Of a stretch of 64,000 bases of DNA, positions 18,651 to 28,429 are shown one piece after another; positions within the stretch are counted from its first letter, which is position 1, and every line of letters starts with the position of its first letter. Position numbers and translations under genes: made by a program. The DNA comes from Alphaproteobacteria bacterium (GTDB lineage: Bacteria; Pseudomonadota; Alphaproteobacteria; UBA9655), in assembly GCA_019752515.1 (NCBI GenBank), contig JAIEMB010000021.1, forward strand, positions 49,400-113,399, read 5' to 3'. The notes beneath the pieces were generated by a model, which was given only the letters and a program-made list of their open reading frames with translations, did not search any database and was not told the DNA's origin.

Positions 18651-19847
18651 TTACTTATCCAAGAAAGTAAGAGTATCGTAGAGGGGTAAGAAGAGAGCAA
18701 AAATAATCCATCCCATCAGGCAACCGACACTTAAAATCATGAGTGGCTCAATTAATCCCACGATATGATCAACTTCACGTTTCAGGGTTGTATCGAAATA
18801 TGTTTTTACATGAAGAAGGGTTTTATGGAGAGAACTTGTTTGTTCTCCTAATTTTATCATACGGACGACTATGGAAGGAAAAAAGTCTGACTTCTGGAAA
18901 GCCATTGATAATGTTTGACCTTCTCTTACAAGAGTTTCTATACGCTCAATCTCCTGTTGTATTTGGCCTGGAGAAAGGGATCGACGAGCTATTCGAAGAG
19001 CCTGAAGAATATCAACTCCACTCTCAAATAAAATAGCAAAAACATGACAGAAACGGGCTAGGAACAGCTTCTGACGCAATGAGCCAAAGAAGGGAATTAA
19101 TGTTAATAAACGATCCTTCCAAATCGGCCCTGTTCTATGGAGTTTTAAAAAAAACCACACGGGAGCAACAATGAAGCTCATTGCGAGAAAAATAAGAAGA
19201 AGGTTATCTGTTAAAAAACGCGAACTCCAGATAAGAACCCAAGTTGAAGAGGGTAAATCCTCTGAAAAATCTTGAATAAAGGTTACGAGTTCGGGAACCA
19301 AGATTGTCATCAGTAAGATCATGACTGTAAGAAGGACGGTTGCCATAATAAAAGGATAACGAAGAGCCTTAAGCGTTTGAGCCTTTACCTCGTCGATCCA
19401 TTTTAAATGACAAAACAGTTGATGAAAAACGAAAGAAAGACGCCCTGTTTTTTCACCAACACTTATCAAGCCAATAAAAATGGAATCAAACACAAGGGGA
19501 TGTCTAGCAAAGGACTTTGAGAGTAAGTAGCCATTTTCAATATCTTGGATAACATTGATGAGAGTAGATTTGAGCTTTTTGTTGTTTTCTGTGATCTTTA
19601 ATTCTTCCAAACTCTCTTTTAAAGGGATTCCTGCCTCTTCAAACTGCTCGAGATGAAGGCAGAGGTCCATAAGGGCAAGTGGTTTAACCTTACGAGAAAA
19701 AAGAGAGAATCTACTTGTAGAATAGGAAATCAAAGAAAGGTCTCGTTCTCGCAGAAAAGTCTTAAGTTCCCGAGAAGAGATTGTGTCAAGCATTCCCTTT
19801 TGAAGAATCCCGTCCTTACTGATGGCTTTATAGGAATAAAGCGTCAT
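18651..19847 (-). CDS. gspF: type II secretion/type IV pilus inner-membrane platform protein
   Basis: 398 residues of the GspF/PilC family, the membrane platform turned by the assembly ATPase. Starts LYSYKAISKDGILQKG, typical of the family, and has two repeats of the T2SSF domain (about 55-180 and 260-385) with the motifs LEQFEEAGIPLKESLEEL, GLISVGEKTGRL, FCHVFAILFESGVDILQAL and MIKLGEQTSSL, and three hydrophobic segments. Its ATG overlaps the end of gspE (ATGA). Confidence 0.93.
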   Translation of the reverse strand: MTLYSYKAISKDGILQKGMLDTISSRELKTFLRERDLSLISYSTSRFSLFSRKVKPLALMDLCLHLEQFEEAGIPLKESLEELKITENNKKLKSTLINVIQDIENGYLLSKSFARHPLVFDSIFIGLISVGEKTGRLSFVFHQLFCHLKWIDEVKAQTLKALRYPFIMATVLLTVMILLMTILVPELVTFIQDFSEDLPSSTWVLIWSSRFLTDNLLLIFLAMSFIVAPVWFFLKLHRTGPIWKDRLLTLIPFFGSLRQKLFLARFCHVFAILFESGVDILQALRIARRSLSPGQIQQEIERIETLVREGQTLSMAFQKSDFFPSIVVRMIKLGEQTSSLHKTLLHVKTYFDTTLKREVDHIVGLIEPLMILSVGCLMGWIIFALFLPLYDTLTFLDK

Positions 19848-21535
19848 ATGCCGTCTCTCAAGTCAATAGCTCTTATGACTTCGTCGAGACTTGTATCACC
19901 TGAGATGACACGTCGGCGTCCATCTTGAAGCATAGGAATAAACCCTTTTTCTTGAAAGCGAGATTTAAGAGAGGCTCTTGAAGATATGGTGAGAAGAAGT
20001 TCATCAAGCTCCTGATCAAAAACGAGTATTTCGGAAATGGCAAGTCGACCTTTATATCCTGTTTCGCGACAGTTCACACAACCATTGGGAATAAATATAG
20101 TTTTGGGTGTTTTAAGACCGAGTAGAAGAGCTTCTTCTGGCGTCATCTTTTTTTCCTTTTTACAATGAGAGCAGAGCCTTCTTACAAGACGTTGTGCCAC
20201 AATCGCCATGAGATTATTTGCGAGCATGGTTCGACTGAGCCCTAAATCCACAAGTCGAGGGATCGCCCCTAAAGCATCATTGGTATGAAGGGTTGTGAAG
20301 ACCTGATGTCCAGTCATTGCTGCACGTAAGCCCATTTGCGCGGTTCCTGGATCACGTATTTCTCCAATGAGGATAATATCTGGATCTTGCCGCAAGATAG
20401 ACTTCACACCCTCAGAGAAACTCATCCCTCCCTGTTCTTTAACATTTGATTGGCGAATCAGAGGGAGCTGGTATTCGACAGGTTCTTCAAGGGTCATAAT
20501 ATTTACGTTTGGCGTACTGATATAGCTCAACATGGAGTAAAGAGACGTTGTTTTTCCACACCCCGTGGGGCCTGTGATGATAAAAATACCTTCAGGTCGT
20601 ATAAGAGCTTTCTTGATTTGGTTCATAACATCTTGTGAATACCCTAACCCATCGAGTGTGAGGAGAGAGCGGCTTTTATCTAAAATACGTATGACAATGT
20701 TTTCTCCATGTATTGTCGGATGGGAAGCTACGCGTAAATCAATTTCCCTAGGTCCAACAAAAAAACTCATCCGACCATTTTGAGGATGACGCGATTCAGC
20801 AATATTCATTTCTGCCATAACTTTAAGACGCACACACAATGATGGCCAATAGGAAGAATGAAAGGTGCAAATTTGAGATAAAATTCCATCCATTCGATAC
20901 CGCAGACGCATAAAAACGCCTTCCGGCTCAAAATGAATATCAGAAGCATTAAGTTTAATAGCATCCATCAAGATAGCATTTACAAGGCGAACCGTTGGAT
21001 TAACCATTTCATGGGAGTTGAAGGCCCGAGAGGGAGCTTTTTCTATTTCTTTCAATAAACCAGGTATGGAAACCTCATAACCATAATAAGTATCAATAGC
21101 TTCAAGGATATCGGACTCAAGAGCAATAAGAGGCACTACATTTTGAACTGAGGGCAATTTATGACGGAGATAATCAAAAGCAGATAAATTGCAAATATCT
21201 GCAATAGCAATACGAAGAATGTCTTTTTCCAGAGTAAGGGGTATAAGGCTAAAACGTTCGGCAATATCTCTGGGTATTAAGGTTTTTAAGGAGGGATCAA
21301 GAAGTGTATTTTTAAGATTCATTTTATCATATCCGCTTACAGAGGATAGAACCTCAGCAAGAACGGATTCACTGATAAAGCCCAAGCTAATTAAGCAGTC
21401 TTCAAATGAAATTCCCTGAAGTTTTTGTTCTTTGAATACGACATCCAACTGATCAAAAGTTAAAATTCCTTTTTCTAAAAGGGTTGAAGCTAAAAGTTGA
21501 GAAAGAGGAATAATATTTTTAATATTTTTCTGCAC
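19844..21535 (-). CDS. gspE: type II secretion/type IV pilus assembly ATPase
   Basis: 563 residues; cytoplasmic hexameric ATPase that drives pilin polymerisation. An N-terminal MshEN-type domain (about 1-150) precedes the core with SDIHFEPE, Walker A GPTGCGKT (322-329), the Asp box, Walker B ILIGEIRDPGTAQMGLRAA and the His box TGHQVFTTLHTND. A four-Cys zinc site is present (CSHC and CVNC). The start is GTG at 21535; no ATG lies near. It opens the minus-strand assembly operon. GspE and PilB cannot be told apart here because no pilin or secretin gene is in the window. Confidence 0.93.
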   Translation of the reverse strand: MQKNIKNIIPLSQLLASTLLEKGILTFDQLDVVFKEQKLQGISFEDCLISLGFISESVLAEVLSSVSGYDKMNLKNTLLDPSLKTLIPRDIAERFSLIPLTLEKDILRIAIADICNLSAFDYLRHKLPSVQNVVPLIALESDILEAIDTYYGYEVSIPGLLKEIEKAPSRAFNSHEMVNPTVRLVNAILMDAIKLNASDIHFEPEGVFMRLRYRMDGILSQICTFHSSYWPSLCVRLKVMAEMNIAESRHPQNGRMSFFVGPREIDLRVASHPTIHGENIVIRILDKSRSLLTLDGLGYSQDVMNQIKKALIRPEGIFIITGPTGCGKTTSLYSMLSYISTPNVNIMTLEEPVEYQLPLIRQSNVKEQGGMSFSEGVKSILRQDPDIILIGEIRDPGTAQMGLRAAMTGHQVFTTLHTNDALGAIPRLVDLGLSRTMLANNLMAIVAQRLVRRLCSHCKKEKKMTPEEALLLGLKTPKTIFIPNGCVNCRETGYKGRLAISEILVFDQELDELLLTISSRASLKSRFQEKGFIPMLQDGRRRVISGDTSLDEVIRAIDLRDGI

Positions 21536-21644
21536 CGTGCTTCTTTCTTTTCTTTTTCTTTTGAAGGAATGGCAGATACACGTGAAAAAGTATCATGCTG
21601 AAGATTATTTCAGCACTTTTTATCTCTCAAAACAAGTACATTTT

Positions 21645-22241
21645 TTAAAAAATTTGTTGAAGCAAATTTGGGCTATCAATTTTAAAAAGATTTGAAGGCA
21701 AGTTCACGTTTTCCTGGAGCTGGGATAAAAGGACACGTGTTTCTATCCCTTGTGGGTCAATAAGACTCCATTCTTTGAGGGCAATAGGATTGTCGTTAAA
21801 AACAAGAGTAATGTACCCTGCATCTGGGTCCTCTTTACGTATAAGAGATATTTCAGTCGTTTCCCCTTTTGGTACAATATTGGTAACTTCCACATCTCCA
21901 CTAAAACGGATGTGCGGACGTAAGATAAAAGCAGCAGGCGTTTTATCTAATGAGGAATAATTAACCTCATCCGCTTCTCTGTCTTTTGTAATAAGCCATT
22001 TACCATCGGCAACAATAAGTAGAGGAGAAGGTGGATTGTAGGTAAGACGCATTTTCCCAGGTCTTGAAATTTGAATGAGGCCGGTTGCTTTTTGTCCTTT
22101 ACTATTGACTTGCGTAAAATGTCCTGAAAGTGTTTTTACACTGTTAAGATAATTTTCATATTTTTGCGTTTCTTCAACCGCAATCGCACTCTCTAAGCAA
22201 AGTCCAAGAGTGATGAGCCCGTATATAATCTGTTTTAACAT
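21645..22241 (-). CDS. lolA: outer-membrane lipoprotein carrier protein LolA
   Basis: 198 residues; periplasmic chaperone that ferries lipoproteins from the LolCDE complex to the outer membrane. Signal peptide [18 protein letters not shown], then the LolA core: [52 protein letters not shown] and [17 protein letters not shown]. Typical length. Its start lies inside the last codons of ftsK (7-bp overlap), so the two are co-transcribed, a common alphaproteobacterial pairing. Confidence 0.92.
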   Translation of the reverse strand: MLKQIIYGLITLGLCLESAIAVEETQKYENYLNSVKTLSGHFTQVNSKGQKATGLIQISRPGKMRLTYNPPSPLLIVADGKWLITKDREADEVNYSSLDKTPAAFILRPHIRFSGDVEVTNIVPKGETTEISLIRKEDPDAGYITLVFNDNPIALKEWSLIDPQGIETRVLLSQLQENVNLPSNLFKIDSPNLLQQIF

Positions 22242-24478
22242 TCTATATTCTCCTGAGTTCCTCGTGTAAGAACTTCACGTTTTCCCACATGATTTGGGGC
22301 ACTAACGATACCTTCCTCTTCCATCTTCTCTATAAGTCGAGCAGCTCGATTATAGCCGATTTTTAAGTATCGTTGAATAAAACTTGTTGACGCTTTTCGT
22401 TCTCGATAAACAAGTGCAAGAGCTTGTTGGTAAAGAGCATCTTCGCCATCATTTTCTTCACCACCAAAGCTAAGTTCTGGTGAAGACGAATCAACCGTTA
22501 TATCTTCAATATAGGAAGGGTCACTCTGTGCTTTCAAGAACTGAACCACTTTTTCCACATCTCCATCTCCTACATAAGGGCCATGAACACGGGAGATTCT
22601 CCCTCCAGCTGCCATATAAAGCATGTCACCTTGCCCAAGGAGTTGTTCCGCACCTTGTTCGCTTAAGATCGTACGGCTATCAATCTTAGAGGTCACTTGA
22701 AAGCTAATACGGGTAGGAAAATTAGCTTTAATTGTTCCAGTTATGACATCAACGGAGGGACGCTGGGTCGCCATTATAAGATGAATTCCTGCTGCACGTG
22801 CCATTTGAGCCAACCTTTGGACAGCTGATTCAATCTCTTTACCAGCAACAAGCATGAGATCAGCCATTTCATCTACAACGACAACAATAAAAGGAAGTGG
22901 CTCCATAGGTAAAGGTTGGTCTTCGAAGATGGGTTTACCTGTTTCGGGATCAAATCCAGTCTGAACACGACGAGAAATAACCTCCCCACGTGATTTAGCT
23001 TCAAGAATGCGTTGATTATACCCTTCAATATTTCTGACAGAAAGCTTGGACATTGCTTGATAACGGCTTTCCATTTCGCGTACGACCCATCTTAGGGCGA
23101 CAATCGCCTTTTTAGGGTCGGTAACAACGGGAGCTAAGAGATGGGGGATACCATCATAAATGGAAAGCTCAAGCATTTTTGGATCAATCATAATGAACTT
23201 GCATCGCTCAGGTGGAAGGCGATAAATCAAAGACAAAATCATGGCATTTACAGCAACAGATTTTCCAGAGCCGGTTGTTCCAGCAACAAGAAGATGAGGC
23301 ATACGAGCAAGATCAGCAATGATGGGAGATCCGCTTATGTCCTTACCTAAGATAAGTGTAAGTTGAGTTTTTGACTTTTCGTATTCATCATGGGAGAGAA
23401 GGTCTCGTAAATGAACTGTTTCTCGTGTTTTATTTGGCAGTTCAATGCCAATCACGTTCTTACCAGGCACAACTGCTACACGTGCTGAAATTGCACTCAT
23501 AGATCTTGCAATATCGTCAGCAAGCCCAATGACTCGTGAAGATTTTAAGCCTGGAGCGGGCTCAAGTTCATACAATGTAACGACAGGCCCTGGCTTAACG
23601 CTGACAATTTCCCCGCGAATACCGTAGTCATTGAGAACAGCTTCAAGGGCTTCCGCATTTTCTTGTAGGACTTCATCATCAACAGTAAATTGTTGGGTGG
23701 CATGTGTTGGCAAATATAAAAGCTCAAGAGGAGGAAGCTGATAGGGGTCAGTTTCAAAAAGTGAGCTAGGTTTAGGTATAGACTTAGGCACAGATTTTTG
23801 AGCACGCGGTTTGATGTACTCCATCAGGCGAATAGAGCTATCTTGTGGGATTATTTTTGCGTCTGCCTCTATCTCTACCTCTTTGTCATTATATCCTTTT
23901 TTTTCCATACGAAGGGCCGTAGGTGTTTGTTTTGTTTGAGGGAAAGGTTTTCTCTTTGAAAAATTATGAAATGCAAAAAAGGAGAGTTTTTTCAAATGAT
24001 AGGGTCTTAGTCCGCTTGCTAAGAGTAACAGAGGAAGGCTCGTTGTTAAGAGAATAAGAGAAAGACCTAAAGAAGAGAAAGGAATTTTGTTCAAGGCTTG
24101 GAGAAGGAGAAACCCAAAAGCGCCTCCCTTTTCCCAGAAAGAGAGACTTGCGAGAAGTAAAATAAATCCACTAAGAAACAAAGAACACCTTAAAATGATT
24201 TTTGTTCCTTTAGGGTGGGTAAAAAAGTAGCATCCTGATCCAAGACAAAAAAGAGCAAAGACATAACTTAAAGGTCCAAGAGACTGCAAAAACAGATCAC
24301 TTATGACGGCACCGAAAAAACCCATGAAATTTTGTGTTTCGCTATCAACTGCAAGATTCCAAGAAGCATCTGTGGGAGAATGAGTAACAAGTGAAATAAA
24401 AAGAACTAAGGCGAAAATAAAAAAACCAAGACCAAAAAGCTCATAGAGCCGGCCATGTAAAAAAGAGGTTAGAATCAT
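22235..24478 (-). CDS. ftsK: DNA translocase FtsK
   Basis: Septal DNA pump that clears and dimer-resolves the chromosome at division. About 747 residues. Four N-terminal membrane helices, a short linker, then alpha/beta motor with [21 protein letters not shown], Walker A GTTGSGKS, Walker [19 protein letters not shown] and [13 protein letters not shown], and a C-terminal winged-helix gamma domain ([19 protein letters not shown]). The start is uncertain: ATGs at 24478 and 24499 are in frame, while a TTG at 24571 would lie beyond the terminator of the upstream gene and is rejected. Followed by lolA. Confidence 0.95.
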   Translation of the reverse strand: MILTSFLHGRLYELFGLGFFIFALVLFISLVTHSPTDASWNLAVDSETQNFMGFFGAVISDLFLQSLGPLSYVFALFCLGSGCYFFTHPKGTKIILRCSLFLSGFILLLASLSFWEKGGAFGFLLLQALNKIPFSSLGLSLILLTTSLPLLLLASGLRPYHLKKLSFFAFHNFSKRKPFPQTKQTPTALRMEKKGYNDKEVEIEADAKIIPQDSSIRLMEYIKPRAQKSVPKSIPKPSSLFETDPYQLPPLELLYLPTHATQQFTVDDEVLQENAEALEAVLNDYGIRGEIVSVKPGPVVTLYELEPAPGLKSSRVIGLADDIARSMSAISARVAVVPGKNVIGIELPNKTRETVHLRDLLSHDEYEKSKTQLTLILGKDISGSPIIADLARMPHLLVAGTTGSGKSVAVNAMILSLIYRLPPERCKFIMIDPKMLELSIYDGIPHLLAPVVTDPKKAIVALRWVVREMESRYQAMSKLSVRNIEGYNQRILEAKSRGEVISRRVQTGFDPETGKPIFEDQPLPMEPLPFIVVVVDEMADLMLVAGKEIESAVQRLAQMARAAGIHLIMATQRPSVDVITGTIKANFPTRISFQVTSKIDSRTILSEQGAEQLLGQGDMLYMAAGGRISRVHGPYVGDGDVEKVVQFLKAQSDPSYIEDITVDSSSPELSFGGEENDGEDALYQQALALVYRERKASTSFIQRYLKIGYNRAARLIEKMEEEGIVSAPNHVGKREVLTRGTQENIEC

Positions 24479-24529
24479 TCTAGAATTCGAGAAAACCATA
24501 AAAAAGGAAGTACACGAGTTCTCAACGTG

Positions 24530-24562
24530 GGTCAAGAAAAAGGGAAATGCAAAGCATTTCCC
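24530..24562 (-). terminator. rho-independent terminator of the small secreted-protein gene
   Basis: A perfect 9-bp stem with a 3-nt loop (24542-24550 with 24554-24562). Reading on the minus strand it is followed by CTTTTTCTT. It separates the small gene at 24598-24795 from ftsK and argues for an ftsK promoter below it. Confidence 0.8.
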
Positions 24563-24597
24563 AATTTTCAAAGAAATTCAGCAAAGTTGCTGGAAAC

Positions 24598-24795
24598 TTA
24601 ATTAGCAGATTTTGCTGGAGCTTCCATTTCAACTTCTTCAAGAATCACAGTGCCATCAGCATTTTTAACTGGGGCAGTAGGATTAGAAGAAGCTTGCGCT
24701 GTTGGAGCTGATGGTGCATCTGAAGAAGGAGTTTCTGCTTGTGCAACATTTGCTGCAACCAAAAGGACTGCGAGTGTAAAAGCGATTGACTTCAT
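24598..24795 (-). CDS. small exported Ala/Pro-rich protein, unrecognised
   Basis: 65 residues. A strong signal peptide (KSIAFTLAVLLVAANVAQA) is followed by a low-complexity region of Ala, Pro, Ser and Thr and an acidic C-terminus (VILEEVEMEAPAKSAN). GGAG precedes the ATG at 24795 by nine bases; the ATG at 24810 is less likely. It is a single-gene transcript with its own terminator, which supports it being real. Function unknown. Confidence 0.75.
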   Translation of the reverse strand: MKSIAFTLAVLLVAANVAQAETPSSDAPSAPTAQASSNPTAPVKNADGTVILEEVEMEAPAKSAN

Positions 24796-25038
24796 TTTGT
24801 TTTTCTCCATAAATAAATAGTACCCCTAAGTGAGGCGAGTAGAATATGCGATTAAATTTTCTTTTTTGCAAGCGATTTTTTTATTCTGTAAAAGTTTACC
24901 TAAATAGATAGAACAATGGGAAATGAACCACTTCGCAAAGCTTTCTTTTTTTCTCATCTATAGAAAAATATTTTATGTAAAAAATCGAAACTCTTTTCTA
25001 AAGTAGTTTCTTTTATGGATAGAGGTAATGAGATAATC

Positions 25039-25677
25039 ATGGATATGTTTTGTGTGGCTCCCTTTGTTGAGGGTTGTGGAACGGGAGCAGGGCTCATTAT
25101 TGCGATTGGTGCGCAAAATGCATTTGTTCTGAAACAAGGTATTTTAAAAAACTATGTTTTTCCCACAGTGATTCTTTGTGCTTTTATTGATGCCTTACTT
25201 ATTAGTTTGGGTGTTGGAGGATTTGGTAAGATTTTAACGTCTAGCACTTTTCTTCTTGCCTTAGCACGTTGGGGTGGGGCAGCTTTCTTAATTTATTACG
25301 GCTTTCGCTCTTTTCGAGCTGTTTTTAAATCCGAATCTCTTAAAATTGAGGTCAGCTCTGAACGCCCTGATTTAAAAATGAGCATTCTGACAGTTCTCGC
25401 TCTTAGCCTTTTGAATCCTCACGTTTATTTAGATACGGTTGTCCTTTTAGGAAGTATCGGAGCACAATTTCCTGCATATGAACGTTTATATTTTTCTTTT
25501 GGGGCGATGCTTGCCTCATTTGTTTGGTTTTTTGCCTTAGGATATGGAGCGCGATATTTGGCTCCTCTTTTTCAAAAGCCGCTAGCTTGGAAAGTCCTTG
25601 ATTTCTTTATTGGGTGTGTGATGTGGGCAATAGCCTTTTCATTGCTTCTGTGGACTCAGGAGTGTGCATGTTCTTAA
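25039..25677 (+). CDS. argO: LysE/ArgO-family amino acid exporter
   Basis: 212 residues; inner-membrane exporter of basic amino acids, with about six helices. It matches E. coli ArgO along its length: IIAIGAQNAFVLKQGI, CAFIDALLISLGVGGFG, WGGAAFLIYYGFRSF, LNPHVYLDTVVLLGS and FFIGCVMWAIAFSLLLW. The ATG at 25039 is chosen because AGAGGTAATGAG lies just before; an ATG at 25015 is in frame. No LysR-type activator (ArgP) is adjacent. Its last 71 bp overlap the convergent gene on the other strand. Confidence 0.9.
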   Translation: MDMFCVAPFVEGCGTGAGLIIAIGAQNAFVLKQGILKNYVFPTVILCAFIDALLISLGVGGFGKILTSSTFLLALARWGGAAFLIYYGFRSFRAVFKSESLKIEVSSERPDLKMSILTVLALSLLNPHVYLDTVVLLGSIGAQFPAYERLYFSFGAMLASFVWFFALGYGARYLAPLFQKPLAWKVLDFFIGCVMWAIAFSLLLWTQECACS

Positions 25678-26587
25678 GAATTTCTGTATTTGAGGGGACG
25701 GACAATTGAGTTTGGTTGACAACTTCTTTAATTGCTTTTGTTAAATCCATGAGAGGACCTCTTCCTATATAATGAACAAACATAATACGCGGCTGTTCTT
25801 CTATCATATGTTGGTGTAAAGAGGTAACAAAAAGGTTGTGTTTAAGAAGTGTTTTGAGAACGTTTTGAACCTCATCTTCTTTCATGGCGATATCTCCTAA
25901 AACAACCGCTTGTTTATTTGTTCCAGCAAAAGCAGCCCACGAATTGATGCCGAGCGAAGCCCCCATTTCTTGTCCATGCATCTGGGTTATTTTTTCCCAG
26001 GTTACTTTATAGACACCTTCCTTATACGCTCCTTTTTTATCTAAAATAACCGCTATGTTATTGGGGTCAAAAGTTGATTTTTTAGCTTGAAGGGGGGGAG
26101 GAGAGAGCAACCAGGCACTTCCCTTACTTGTTTTCTTCATGGCTTCAAAAACTTTACCAACAGCTGTTGCTAGGGCTTTAAGGTTCCCTCTTCCTTCTAT
26201 ATGCATAAACATAAGTTTGGGAGTCTCCCACAAGTAGTGATTATGAAGAGCTGTTACGTTTAAACCGTTATCAAGGATAACTTTCATTACAGGGTTTACT
26301 TGGTCTTCAAGCAAGGCCATATCTCCCATCACTTCTGTTTCAGAGCCAATTGATTTAAAAGAAGCCCAAGAAGTAAGTCCTAAGGCGGGTGTTAATGTGA
26401 CCCCTATTGCGTTGACCTTAAGATTCTCGTGCGGAAGAGTAATTTTATAGACACCCGACTTTATATCCAATTCGCCCTTTGCTTTTGTCAGATTTTCAAT
26501 TTGACCGATATCGAAGGGAGGGCCACCATATGCTATTCTGTTCTCTACAATTAGAAAAAAGAGGAAGAGCAAAAATATTTTATCCAT
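25607..26587 (-). CDS. DUF1259 (LppY/LpqO-like) exported protein with two repeats
   Basis: 326 residues with a signal peptide (IFLLFLFFLIVENRIAYG). Two copies of the DUF1259 unit: GLTSWASFKSIGSETEVMGD with VTALHNHYLWETPKLMFMH, and GINSWAAFAGTNKQAVVLGD with VTSLHQHMIEEQPRIMFVH. The repeated HNH/HQH and MF(M/V)H segments suggest a bound metal or small ligand, but no function is established. It converges on argO and their 3' ends overlap by 71 bp. Confidence 0.85.
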   Translation of the reverse strand: MDKIFLLFLFFLIVENRIAYGGPPFDIGQIENLTKAKGELDIKSGVYKITLPHENLKVNAIGVTLTPALGLTSWASFKSIGSETEVMGDMALLEDQVNPVMKVILDNGLNVTALHNHYLWETPKLMFMHIEGRGNLKALATAVGKVFEAMKKTSKGSAWLLSPPPLQAKKSTFDPNNIAVILDKKGAYKEGVYKVTWEKITQMHGQEMGASLGINSWAAFAGTNKQAVVLGDIAMKEDEVQNVLKTLLKHNLFVTSLHQHMIEEQPRIMFVHYIGRGPLMDLTKAIKEVVNQTQLSVPSNTEILKNMHTPESTEAMKRLLPTSHTQ

Positions 26588-26749
26588 TTTGTTTTTCTCA
26601 CATGAGTAATTTTGAGCTTTTTGAAAGGGAGTATATCCGGAATGTAGGAATAAAAGAAAATATTTTTAAAATTGCTCTCTTTTTCTCTTATGATCTGGAA
26701 ACTTTGCCCTCTTGATTTGAGCAGGTGAAGAGGTTAAGGTTTCGCTTGT

Positions 26750-26835
26750 GCCCGCTTGGTGGAATGGTAGACACAACAGACTTAAAATCTGTCGGAGGTA
26801 ACTCCGTGCCAGTTCGAGTCTGGCAGCGGGCACCA
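26750..26835 (+). tRNA. tRNA-Leu(UAA)
   Basis: An 86-nt class II tRNA with the CCA end encoded. The acceptor stem GCCCGCT pairs with AGCGGGC; the anticodon loop is CTTAAAA with anticodon TAA; a variable-arm hairpin and a T loop (GTTCGAGTC) are present. Confidence 0.97.
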
Positions 26836-26857
26836 CACAACTCCTAAGATTTATTAC

Positions 26858-27131
26858 CTATCTTGACTCTTTTAAAGTTGTCTCCACCTGAGCCAAGTTA
26901 TGTTTATCCACGTGATCTCCCGCTTGGGGGGGACTCCAATAGGGGAGTTCCACGGTCGATGTATAGCGAACAAAACAATCCATATTTTTCTACCGTTTCC
27001 TTAAGACCATGAAAGTTGCTTATGTTCAGTCTAAGAACTTCTGCAGTCTCCTGTGTGGTTAATCTGCCTTTCTGAAATCGGTCATTCACCTTTTCAAAGA
27101 CACACTTTTCTGTTGACGAGGAATGTCCCAT
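26858..27131 (-). pseudogene. ISNCY-type transposase remnant with internal deletion and frameshift
   Basis: Lies between the two tRNA-Leu genes. From 27131 the frame reads a helix-turn-helix start (RFQKGRLTTQETAEVLRLNI) and jumps directly to a DDE-region segment (SLYIDRGTPLLESP). After a frameshift comes QAGDHVDKHNLAQVETTLKE, ending in TAG at 26858. These pieces resemble the beginning and middle of an ISNCY-type transposase (SLYTDRGSHYF...AGGKVDKNNLTQVGRAL), so roughly a hundred codons are missing between them. The IS ends are not visible. Confidence 0.65.
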
Positions 27132-27151
27132 GATTATGATATGCTTCACAA

Positions 27152-27237
27152 GCCCCTGTGGCGGAATTGGCAGACGCGGCAGACTCAAAATCTGTTGTCC
27201 AAAAGACGTGGGAGTTCGACTCTCCCCGGGGGCACCA
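27152..27237 (+). tRNA. tRNA-Leu(CAA)
   Basis: An 86-nt class II tRNA with encoded CCA. The acceptor stem GCCCCTG pairs with CGGGGGC with one T-G pair; the anticodon loop is CTCAAAA with anticodon CAA; it has a long variable arm and T loop GTTCGACTC. The AT-rich acyltransferase gene starts 92 bp downstream. Confidence 0.97.
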
Positions 27238-27329
27238 AGGAATGTATTGATAGAGGACTTTTTTATTTGCTATGAGTTTGTAGTTTATTATAGATCTTAA
27301 CAACATTTTTTAATAAATATATATATATC

Positions 27330-28418
27330 ATGCAGTCACCTTTATTATCAGTTCAACTTCTTAGATGCATTGCTGCGTGGCTTGTTGTAATCCATCACTA
27401 TTACCAAATTGTTCCTTATAACTTTAACTCAACTATATGGAATTGGCTATCGGTACATGGAAAATCTGGAGTAGAATTATTTTTTTTAATAAGTGGTTTT
27501 ATTATTTATCTTTCATCAAAAAATAAAACCATCCTTTCGTTTTGGAAAAGTCGATTTTGTAGGATTTTTCCAGCTTGGTGGTTTTATTTAAGTATCTTTG
27601 CCTTTTTAATTATTTATTTTCCAAGCATATGGGGAGTATTTCATAAATTTGAAATTGGCCATTTTATTAAATCATTTCTTTATATGCGAGGCACTCATTC
27701 TACCGTAGAATTTCCAGTCCATAGTTACCCCCTTATTTCTCAGGGATGGAGTTTAAATCTAGAGATCTTTTTTTATACTATTTTTAGTTTATGTTTATTT
27801 ATGAGAAATGGGTATCGTATTTTATGGTGTAGTATATTTATTTTCTTTTTTATTTTTTCTAAGATGGGTTTTATTGTAAACTTAACAAGCATTTTTTATT
27901 CAAATTCAAGCATCATAGTGTTTGTTTTTGGGTTGCTTATTGCTTATTTTTATGAGAACGAAATTACCTCTCCTCCACTCGTTCTTGTTGCTCTTTTTCT
28001 TATCGGTATGTATGGCCTTTTTACTTTTGAAAGTGTTGGAACACCAAGGTATATGAGTTACGGGCTACCTTGGACACTTATATTTTATTCCGTTGTTTCC
28101 TTAGAAAAATATATCTTAAAATTTTCGTCTTTTCTTCAATGGGCTAAGCATCTAGGCGATTGGTCTTATTCAATTTACCTTAACCATGCACTTGTTTTAT
28201 TTTTTTCTAGATACCTCATAAAACAGGGATTTATTTCACCTGGTCTATTCATATTTTCTCTAAGTATGGGAACGATTATTCTTTTATCGGGCCTTAGTTA
28301 TTATCTTCTGGAAATCCCTAGTAAAAAAATATTCGGCAAGGTCATTGATAAGATAGCTTTTTATATATCCATATCCAAACGAAAAATCCTGAAGAGAGGA
28401 CTCTCTGAGGCTACTTAA
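27330..28418 (+). CDS. acyltransferase 3 family integral membrane protein
   Basis: 362 residues with about ten membrane helices. The N-terminus has the Acyl_transf_3 pattern: LLSVQLLRCIAAWLVVIHHY (Arg and catalytic His) and GKSGVELFFLISGFIIYL. Such enzymes O-acetylate or O-acylate surface sugars. The acceptor is unknown and no polysaccharide genes are adjacent. It is visibly richer in A and T than its neighbours, has no Shine-Dalgarno before its ATG, and lies just behind a tRNA-Leu and a transposase remnant, all of which suggest acquisition by transfer. Confidence 0.85.
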   Translation: MQSPLLSVQLLRCIAAWLVVIHHYYQIVPYNFNSTIWNWLSVHGKSGVELFFLISGFIIYLSSKNKTILSFWKSRFCRIFPAWWFYLSIFAFLIIYFPSIWGVFHKFEIGHFIKSFLYMRGTHSTVEFPVHSYPLISQGWSLNLEIFFYTIFSLCLFMRNGYRILWCSIFIFFFIFSKMGFIVNLTSIFYSNSSIIVFVFGLLIAYFYENEITSPPLVLVALFLIGMYGLFTFESVGTPRYMSYGLPWTLIFYSVVSLEKYILKFSSFLQWAKHLGDWSYSIYLNHALVLFFSRYLIKQGFISPGLFIFSLSMGTIILLSGLSYYLLEIPSKKIFGKVIDKIAFYISISKRKILKRGLSEAT

Positions 28419-28429
28419 GTATTCTTCTT

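Noticed and set aside
26479..26715. 78-codon plus-strand frame before tRNA-Leu(UAA)
   Set aside because: It overlaps the start of the DUF1259 gene on the other strand and has no ribosome site.
27094..27306. Minus-strand frame across tRNA-Leu(CAA)
   Set aside because: It is antisense to a confident tRNA gene; the same applies to the first 19 codons of the transposase-remnant frame that starts at 27188.
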